NCBI GenBank assembly: GCA_963082975.1
Contig: OY720348.1
Span: 64,877,719-64,941,718 of the forward strand
Length of the DNA stretch: 64,000 bases
Reading direction: 5' to 3'
Source of the DNA: Labia minor
Taxonomy: Eukaryota > Arthropoda > Insecta > Dermaptera > Spongiphoridae
Of the stretch, positions 56,142 through 64,000 are shown piece after piece. A program made the position numbers and the translations under genes. The number at the start of each line of letters is the position of its first letter. The first letter of the stretch is position 1. The notes below the pieces were generated by a model. The model saw only the letters and a program-made list of their open reading frames with translations, was not told where the DNA came from and did not search any database.

Positions 56142-57058
56142 GTAAGTTCAACAACAATTTCTAAACAATATAATTTTCTAAAAATACTCGTCATTCTTAA
56201 GCTAAATAAAAAGAAAAGCACTCGAAAATTTATAAATCATCCATTTTAAATAATCAAAAAAATAATTATAAAAATTATTCAATATCTTTAATAAATTAAT
56301 CGAAAAAATTCTGAAATTTATAAAAACATATATATATATATATAATCAATTAGATATATATAAAAATATTTATTTTTTTTTGTCAGCACATTGAACAAAA
56401 TTTAAAATTTATTAAATATCTTCACATTTCATGACTTCAGAAACCAAATATGACTTTAGAATTTTTCATGTCTGTCTGTGTGTATGTGTGCCCGAAAAAT
56501 TTTAAGACTATATACACTTAAAATTGGCTGGGCTGTTTACTACGAAATTACATTACACAATTATTATATATACTTCTATTTGAACAAGCCTATATTTAGT
56601 TAATTTTAATTTTCTCTAATTTTCCTTAATTTTCATTATAATAAAAATGATTCATAAAAATCAATAAAAGTGAATATCAAGAAATATTCGATTATAATAT
56701 TTACAATAAATAATTAATTTACTGATCAAATTAAAAAGTAAATAAAAACAAAATAATGACGGTTTCAATAAACTGATTGAAAGTAATTATATACAAAATT
56801 TGAACTAAATACTATGTACCACTTAGGGGGTACAGGGGACAGAGCTGTCTAGAAGCAGCTTATAAATAAATGAGAATCCATAAATGGAGAATGAGAGAGA
56901 AAAAGTTAGAAATTATAATTAATTATTTAATAATTTTATTATTTATGTATTTTTATATAATATAAAACTGTTTGAATTAATTTTTATTTAACTTTTCTCA
57001 AATATATCATATTTTTATTTATTATAAATATTATTATTTAAAATATAAATATTTTTAG
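56142..57058 (+). other. Glypican intron with family D and F fragments
   Basis: 56388-56560 is a family D copy (tgactttagaatttttcatg, GTCT/GT tract). At about 56823-56850 cttagggggtacaggggaca belongs to a short repeat also found at 61593-61620 and, inverted, at 4396 and 22468. The remainder is A+T-rich. Confidence 0.55.
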
Positions 57059-57090
57059 CGACTGTCTCGTTTTTTACCGTCATGTGCAAG
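57059..57090 (+). CDS. Possible 32-nt glypican exon following the KPC exon
   Basis: After an acceptor (tttttag) lies a 32-nt stretch that, in the phase required by the exon ending at 56141, reads RLSRFLPSCA plus two bases, followed by gttaat. Glypicans of this class have a conserved Cys about 15-20 residues after the end of the previous exon (in GPC3 within GKLCAH), and the Cys in PSCA would occupy that place. The sequence is less A+T-rich than its surroundings. Against it, the exon is very small, the donor is mediocre and no coding exon is recognised further right in the window. This is inference from phase and Cys spacing only. Confidence 0.33.
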
Positions 57091-57164
57091 GTTAATATCG
57101 TATACTGTTGCTTATCTCCAGATGTTTTCAAAGACAATATTATTACACTTAATCGAGTATACTA

Positions 57165-57207
<43 letters not shown>

Positions 57208-57394
57208 AAAAAACTCGTAAGAAACTTATAGATAAATAAATCATATCCATGGTTTTTATTCATATTTTAAAGTAAATAAGATCAAATAATTTAGGAGTAA
57301 TTTATTATATATCTTTTTTTAAAAAAAAAATTCCTCTCTCATAGATTTTGAAACAAATTGATCATAGACAGATTAAATATTTCTTGATCAAATT

Positions 57395-58397
57395 ATTTTG
57401 ATGATTATAATTCTCCGTTTACTTATAATTATAATCATAAAATTATATATAAATAAAAGTGAAATAGTTTTTTAAGAATATTTTTTGTACCTGGTATAAG
57501 TGAGTTTGGAAACTTCCAGGGGAGTTTTTGCTAAAATTTAAAATAAAAAATAAACAATGTTTAATTTTAATATATTGTGACATTTTTTTTTTTTTTTTTG
57601 AAAAAAATATAATAAAAAATAAAAATTATTAAATGTAATTAATTATAAAATAAATTTAAAATATAGAAATATATATATAGAAAAATATATATATATATTA
57701 TTTGATTTGGTATAGATAATATATTATAATTCTTCGTTTACTTATAATTATAATTTAATATAGAATATATATATATATATATATATTTAAAAAAAAAATT
57801 ATCTTAAACAGATTTAATATTTCTTGATCAAATTATTTTGATGATCGTGTTATAATTCTTCCTTTACTTATAATTATAATTATAATATTATAAATAAAAG
57901 TGAGATACAGTTTTTTTCAAAAAGTTTGGTACCTGGAAAATAGTCAGTATGGCCAGTTTGAGTGAGTTTGGAGATTGTTCCAGGGGAGTTTTTACCAAAA
58001 TGTAAAATAAAAAATTAAAATTATTAAATTTAAATAATTATAAAATAAATTTAAAATATAGAATATATATATTATTTAATGTATATTATTCGATTTGGTA
58101 TAGATAATATATAATAATTCTTATTATAATTTAAAAATAAAGAAAATAAAAAAAATTAATAGTAATTTTGAAATTGTGGTAACACTGGCGGTATTAAATT
58201 TTTTTCTAAATAAATTATAATTTATATATATATATATATATATATATTATTTAATGTATTATTCGATTTGGTATAGATAATATATAATAATTCTTATTAT
58301 AATTTAAAATAAAAAAAAATTAAATTAAAATAAAAATAGTAATTTTGAAATTGTGGTAACACTGGCGGTATTAAATTTTTTTTCTAAATAAATTATA

Positions 58398-58435
<38 letters not shown>

Positions 58436-58610
58436 TAATGTATTATTCGATTTGGTATAGATAATATATAATAATTCTTATTATAATTTAAAATAAAAAA
58501 AAAATTAAATTAAAATAAAAATAGTAATTTTGAAATTGTGGTAACACTGGCGGTATTAAATTTTTTTTCTAAATAAATTATAATTTATATATATATATAT
58601 ATATATATAA
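57395..58610 (+). repeat. Complex tandem repeat, about 180-bp unit with decayed upstream units
   Basis: Three well-preserved units carry attgtggtaacactggcgg at about 58173, 58350 and 58535, each followed by a (TA)n tract and gatttggtatagataatata. Upstream, 57480-57540 and 57925-58000 share gtacctgg ... ccaggggagtttt, indicating an older, longer unit. Confidence 0.85.
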
Positions 58611-58859
58611 GCGAAAAGAATAATTATATTAAATATTCTTTGATTTCGCATATCGATCTTTGATCCTGTAGGTATTTTCCCGTGGTTGAAGTAATTATAA
58701 TAACGTCATTCCTATTAAATAAAATTCGTTTTCGTTCATGAATTAATTCGCATAACCAATGCATGAGACTTTCTTAAGAAGATGCCATGGCTAATGGAGA
58801 AATTAATAGCTCCATTGGGTAGAGAAAATAAAAATATGTATAAAAATAAAAATAAAATA

Positions 58860-59120
58860 AAAAAAAAAAAAAAGAAGCGAGTGTGGGTGGGTTATTTTGT
58901 CATCAAGAAGAGAGGTGGATGAGAGCTGGAAATTGCACTTGAGAGCAGGTCTTCCCACTTCCCCCCCCCCTATCTTTTACTCTTAACTGCGTGCTGGTCA
59001 CTGTTTCGGCTATTTTGGCCGCGGCGCATCTTCTCCCCTCCGCCAAGAATGCGCCTTCTGGGCGAGTGCCAGGAACACGCACCTTGAACCAAACCTACAG
59101 TCACACCGAATGTGCAATTG
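58860..59120. other. Second G+C-rich patch; unassigned
   Basis: 58985-59095 is conspicuously G+C-rich (tggccgcggcgcatct, ccttctgggcgagtgcc) after a C run at 58961-58970. Open frames on both strands show no family match and no convincing splice context. A piece resembles the island at 29.6 kb (gaatgc-cttctgg-cg). It could be a regulatory element. Confidence 0.4.
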
Positions 59121-59700
59121 GAAACTTAATAAAGAAATATAAATATTCATCCCCTCCCCTTGACTCTTTCTCATCGCTTCACTATCCCCTAAAATTAATA
59201 ATAATAATAATAATTAAATAATATCAACCTATGAAATCAAAAAAATAATAAAACCTTATTCACCCAATTCCAATCAATCCAGAACTATTCAGCCCCCCCC
59301 CTCCTTCCTCTCTTTTTTGTTCTTATGAATCACCCAACCACAAAATATGCAAAACAATGAATTCCAAAATCTGGTTCCGATTAAAAATGATTAGTCAATT
59401 CAAAAGAATGTGAATCATTGTCTTAATTTAGACAAATACATTGATAATAACATTTGTCATTTAACAAAAAAAAAAAAAAAAATAAATAAAATAAAAGTAA
59501 AACATAAAGAAATATATAAATTTTAAAATTTAGTACAATCAAAATTAATTAAAACATTGGAATTTATCTTGGGGCAAAATTCATATTGAATATTTAATTT
59601 CAATGAATATTTACAACTTTTTCTTTTTTTTTCCCTATTTACTTTTTCTTTTATATTCTTTTGTTAAAATATAACAATGTGGTTTTAAATTTAAATAATT
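59121..59700. other. A+T-rich DNA; no gene seen
   Basis: C run at about 59291-59299 and A run at about 59466-59482; no recognised feature. Confidence 0.45.
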
Positions 59701-59703
59701 ATA

Positions 59704-59900
59704 CGAGTGCAGGTCAATAAGTTGGTGAATTTTGGAATTTTCCGTTTATTAAATGAAATGGCAACACTGCTTCTGTCAGCGGGCAACTATCCTAACCTAA
59801 CTCCTGTCGAAATTTAAACAAGCTGGATCTTTTAGTTTTTGTTTGACGTACAACAGACTACCTTGTGATTTGAGAAGAAAATGGAATTTTTTCAAATCAT
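59704..59900 (+). mobile_element. Mariner 5' end
   Basis: tacgagtgcaggtcaataag is a terminus-like sequence. It is followed by a leader nearly identical, in reverse complement, to 26890-27085 and by ATG GAA TTT near 59881. The transposase stops almost at once. Confidence 0.75.
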
Positions 59901-60384
59901 GTTTCATTAAAGAAAAATATTTATAAATTTTTTTTTTTTTTAATAATAAATATAAAAAGCCAAATCTAAATATCAAAAAAGTATTTTTTATATAAACAGG
60001 AAATTAGTCATAATGAAATATTATATGTATTGTATTATTTTAAACCAATTCTTAATTTAGTAGTAAAATAAAAATCATTATTAATTAAAAAAAAAATTAA
60101 AAATTAAGCGGCTTAGGATAAGTAATTATACTATATTAATAAATATTGCTTAGTTGTATTATTAAAATTATTTCGATTTTAATACAAAGTACCTGGCACA
60201 CCGAACAGAGAGGGTCTCTGTAGTTTAAAAACTTATCTTAATAGCCTATAAATATTGTTTTAAGAATATTAGGGGGTTGTCTGGGAATATTAATAAATTC
60301 ACTAGTAACTTTATCATGGATATCTAATAATCTCATTTCTGTATCCATTTGTACATAGAAAAATATCAATCAATTTGTAACTTC

Positions 60385-60800
60385 AAAAAAAAAAAAAAAA
60401 AAAAAAAAAAAACAGAAATCTTTTAGTACAAGGGCAGGTCAATAAATCTATTTCTTCTGAATTGGAAACAAGAAATAGTCACTTGGGACTAAATCCGGAG
60501 AATAAGGCGGATTCATATTTCAATTCATGAATTTTCATGGGAATGTTATTTTTTTCCATTTTCTTCTCAAATCACGAGGTATTCTGCTATTCATGGTTGT
60601 TAAGAGATAAAGAGATTAAAGAGATTTGACTCCAACTTCAAAAAAAAACAGAAATCTTTTAGTACAAGGGCAGGTCAATAAATCTATTTCTTCAGATTTG
60701 GAAACAAGAAATAGTCTCCCGGGACTAAATCCGGAGAATAGGGCGGATGAGGGAGCAATTCATATTTCAATTCATGAATTTGTTAATATATTTATATATA
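60385..60800 (-). mobile_element. Two tandem copies of an internally deleted mariner end
   Basis: tacaagggcaggtcaataaa recurs at about 60429 and 60663, each preceded by an A run and cagaaatcttttag. In each copy the minus strand encodes HPPYSPDLV or a relative (about 60488-60511 and 60724-60747). Copy 1 then joins the mariner leader (cattttcttctcaaatcacg). The repeat period is about 234 bp. Confidence 0.8.
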
Positions 60801-61978
60801 TATATATATATATATAAATTCAGACTATTACAAAATATTACAGTCACCGTTTCCATCACTCTCCTTCCCCAACGAAGCTCAATTCCTATTATTTTTTGGT
60901 CCCTCCTCAAACACACTATTGATATTTTTTTTTTATAAATTTATCGAAATGTAATTTTATTAAAAATATTTTATTTTTGTATTAGAGATATACATATTAA
61001 AGAGTATTATACTTATTTTTTATATAAATTTATAGTCCCTACTTGATCATTAAAAGTTTCTTTTTAATTTATATTTGATCGGTTATTTGTATTAAAATTA
61101 AATAAATTAAAAACATCGTTTTTTTTTAAATTTGTTTACGATTTAATATTACTTTTTATTAATATAAAATCTCAAGAAAGACTTTATTAAACTTATTGTA
61201 TAAAATTAAAAAAACCAACTTAATATGTGTATTTATTTATGTTAAAAATTTATTAATTACAAGCTAAAGACCCATAGAATAAACAAATAAATCAATTAAT
61301 CTAAATTAGTATCATTTTTGAAGTTTTCTCTATGTAGTTTTATAAAATATCATTTGTCTCTATTTTTTTGATTTCCTTGCATTTGATTATTAACCAATAA
61401 TCCAATTATAATGAATAAATGCATATTAACAAATTTTTATCCCATTAGAACATAAAAGATAAAATATATAATTAATTTCGAGAGATTAAATTAAAAAAAA
61501 TAAATAACAAACACAAATGAAAGTTTTAAGATGCTGATTGAAGTAAAATAAATGAAAAAAAAAATACATAGACTACAAAATATTATCCTATGCATCACTT
61601 CGGGGGTACAGGGGGCAGAGCAATCTGTATATGAGAGCAGCGTCGTAGGCGGTCTGATCTCTATCTATGATTACATTATCAAATATAAATAAATAATAAA
61701 TATTTTAATTAATTTTTATCAGTTGATATTTAAAAATAATATTTTAATTATTATTATATTATTTTTATTTTTTTTTTTTTTAAATATTTTTAACTGAGTT
61801 GCAGCAGTTGAAGCAATTTTTTTTCTTTTAAGAAATTTTTGTTTGTTTATATTTACTTATCTACTTTTGATATTATTTTTTTTTTTTTATTTTAATAAGA
61901 ATATGATTAATTAATACATTCATATAATTATGAATAACTAATTTATGAATAAATTTTTGTTTTCCTTAATGATGAATG

Positions 61979-62028
<50 letters not shown>

Positions 62029-62888
62029 TATCATGATGATTAAACAAACGGAAACTCACCAATCATCGAGTGAATATTATTTTTGAACATTTTTGGATAT
62101 TTATATGAGCTAATTTTAAATTCAAAGTTCTTAACCGGATGAGACAGCCCTCCTTCACCCAGACAATATTTAGAATCTGTCTAACGTCAAGTCAAATTTA
62201 TTTTTTGATTGCATTTACGAAATGTTTTTCTTTATATAAAAATTTAAATTTGCATCCTCTCACTCCCCCCCCCCACCTCGCTAACATATTCTCATTTTCT
62301 TAACCCAACTACTCTTAACATAATTTATATTTTACTTCCTCTTTTATGATATATTTGGATTATTTCACTGAGAAGATCCCCGGTAAATGTTGTGTGTTCT
62401 GTACAATTTCCAGACAATATTTATCTACAAGTCTGTCTGTCTGTCAACTTTAGGGTTACCAACACAAGACACAAATCATTATATGATGACATTTATAATC
62501 GAGCCTTTACCATGCTAATATGAAGAGGCTGAGGATGTCAAACGAATATTAAGATTAAAATGCATCAAAGTGAAGCGAGTGAAAGATTCCAATAACCTTC
62601 AACAGTTTGAAACACTCATTGAATCTTTGAATAAATCAACTGTATATTTCTGTCATTTTTGTCTGACTTTATCGTTCCTACATTCACCTTTATTATAACT
62701 AGTAGGTTCTAGCTCCTGTAATGAATGTAATCAGTAAATTAATTATCTCTTTTATTGTATATCATATTCCTTAATTTTCAATTTGTTCATTGATTTATTG
62801 AATAATTTTTATTAAAATGAATTTTAAGGAAATCTAAAGTTAAAGGTATGAGACATTTTATAAAACAAAAACTAAATGTATAAAAATA
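60801..62888. other. A+T-rich DNA with short repeats; no gene seen
   Basis: Family F piece at about 61593-61640 (cacttcgggggtacaggggg). (TA)n at about 61980-62022, C run at about 62266-62274 and (GTCT)n at about 62432-62444. 62450-62650 is of moderate complexity but unassigned. Confidence 0.45.
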
Positions 62889-63162
62889 AAACGTCTGACT
62901 TTTGTACATCCTATGCAAGGACAACGCCTATCAAGTCGGTTATATCAATTTGGTGTCCTATGATCAGTAAAACGGGTGTATTCCACCTTTACCTTGATTT
63001 TCTTGATCGGAGGCGCTACGTTTTCACCAACTTGTTTCTCAATTTTGATCCCAGAGGCTGGGTTGACCGCAGCTAGAGAAATTCCCTTGCCAGGCCTGGG
63101 ACTTGAACCCGGGACCACGATAATATGAGCCAACGATGTTGTCTCCTACCCTGTGACGCCTT
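62889..63162 (-). mobile_element. tRNA-derived SINE, copy S5 (full length)
   Basis: Minus strand from 63162: gcgtcacagggtaggag, a degraded A box, a B-box-like gggttcaagtcccagg, the body with tgatcataggacacc, and a tail gtcagacgttttatttttat. About 274 bp. Best complete example of the SINE in the window. Confidence 0.82.
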
Positions 63163-63289
63163 TAAAACTAAATATAAATATTCAATAATAAAATTAATTT
63201 AATTTGGTTTGTTTGTTTGTCCAAAGGACATTTTGCTTGAACTAATTTTTTTAGACCATAGATGCTATCTTCCCTTAGAAATAAACATA

Positions 63290-63480
63290 TCTATCTGTGT
63301 GCCCAGGGGATTGGAAAATTTTTGGCCACATCATACACATCACTCAAACCTCGTCAACCACCTCCATCCAACTTCTATTCTCTCCCAACTTTCTCAAGTT
63401 CTTTATATTGTCTTCTTAGATCTACAAACTGATCTCTTCTCAATTGATCTTGCCACAACTAGTCATTCTCATTCTTCTAA
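63290..63480 (-). mobile_element. Possible decayed LINE 3' fragment
   Basis: ttctctcccaactttctcaa and the surrounding pyrimidine-rich strand resemble the minus-strand C-terminal region of the LINEs at 11.9 and 21.7 kb (ccctctcccatctctctcaa). No intact motif is left, so this is weak. Confidence 0.3.
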
Positions 63481-63529
63481 CTATGCATCACCATTCACTC
63501 ATTGTAAACTAGACATTTAATTTACATTT

Positions 63530-64000
63530 CATTGATTATTTATATTAAAGTTTAAACAAATTCAAATTTTCATTTTTTTTTTTGAATTTATATTCTTACT
63601 TAATCCGTATTTTTTTGCTACTTTCCATCTTTCTCGATTCTCACTCTCTTATTTACTTAAATTCCTGGATCAAATTGTCTCCTCTAAATTTTTCTTAGCC
63701 AGTATATTTCATCTAATCTTGTCCCATTTGGCCTGAATCTGCATAATTTTTTATTATTTCTCTGAAAAATCATATTTTAATTTTTATATAATCTATAAAT
63801 CATTTTTACTCCTAAAATATAGTAGTAATGAGTTTTTTTTTTAATTAAACATTGATAAAATGTATACTCTACCCTTTTAAATAGAAGAAAAAAAATATTC
63901 AAATCAAAATTTAAAAAAAAAAAAATAATTATTTAAGATAAACATGATGTAAATATTTTATTAAATTAATTAAAATATGAATATATAGAATAAATTGAAT
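63530..64000. other. A+T-rich DNA; no feature seen
   Basis: Homopolymer-rich sequence up to the window end; nothing recognised. Confidence 0.45.

Noticed and set aside
55915-56157. Minus-strand frame opposite the glypican exon
   Set aside because: It is the shadow of a well-supported coding exon on the plus strand. The same holds for 52308-52526 and 52530-52721.
58991-59221. Frame in the second G+C patch as a secreted protein
   Set aside because: The hydrophobic start (LVTVSAILAAAHLL) begins at a CTG, and the frame continues into A+T-rich DNA without family similarity.
62889-63162. A functional tRNA gene
   Set aside because: A- and B-box-like sequences are present, but there is no cloverleaf acceptor or anticodon arrangement, and several copies with the same body show it is a SINE.
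1-64000. LTR retroelement, Polinton or other viral copy
   Set aside because: No long terminal repeats, gag-pol, capsid, integrase or envelope-like stretch was recognised. The retroelement remains seen are LINE-type, plus hammerhead-like motifs that may be Penelope-like.

Overview
The window is A+T-rich (about three quarters by eye) and repeat-laden, with long introns and almost no long reading frames. This looks like nuclear DNA of an arthropod, most likely an insect. The evidence is a Dally/glypican-3/5-class gene with canonical GT-AG introns, a tandem C2H2 zinc-finger gene, insect-type mariner and jockey-like relics, and a tRNA-derived SINE. I cannot name the species.

Two host genes are supported, both on the plus strand. 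(1) A glypican gene of the Dally/GPC3/5 class spans the right half. Its exons at 32605-32696, 44555-44621, 52368-52886 and 55900-56141 join with consistent splice phases into one Cys-rich glypican core. A possible short further exon lies at 57059-57090. The signal-peptide exon and the C-terminal GPI-anchor exons are not securely placed; the 3' end must lie beyond the window. A G+C-rich island at 29336-29770 could be an upstream exon or promoter, but its frame does not join cleanly. (2) Nested in the 11.9-kb glypican intron is a two-exon gene (34852-36524, 498 residues). It encodes 15 nearly identical C2H2 fingers of 84 bp each, with decayed finger DNA downstream.

The rest is mainly transposable elements. 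Most striking are two interspersed families (A, at least 13 copies; B, 5 copies) and a looser third family C. Families A and B share one architecture: a T-tract, a short subterminal inverted repeat, a central GT or GTCY microsatellite, the 3' partner of the subterminal repeat, a small terminal hairpin, then CTTATTTT. This matches non-autonomous Helentron-like elements (DINE-1/HINE style). Also present are hAT-type MITEs with 8-bp target duplications, internally deleted mariners, jockey-like and other LINE relics, a tRNA-SINE, and long inverted repeats. Further pieces are a 1.2-kb segmental duplication (about 4.0 and 22.0 kb), minisatellites at 47.5 and 57.4-58.6 kb, and hammerhead-like motifs at 38.3 and 51.0 kb.

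Layout: 0-29 kb is a repeat mosaic without a supported host gene; 29.3-29.8 kb is a G+C island; 32.6-57.1 kb is the glypican gene with the nested zinc-finger gene and intronic repeats; 57.4-64 kb is tandem repeat, a second G+C-rich patch, mariner fragments and a SINE. Several nested insertions give relative ages: a LINE inside family A, family B inside a hAT MITE, and a hAT MITE inside one copy of a tandem duplication. I saw no LTR retroelement, Polinton or viral gene, and no CRISPR array or bacterial gene.
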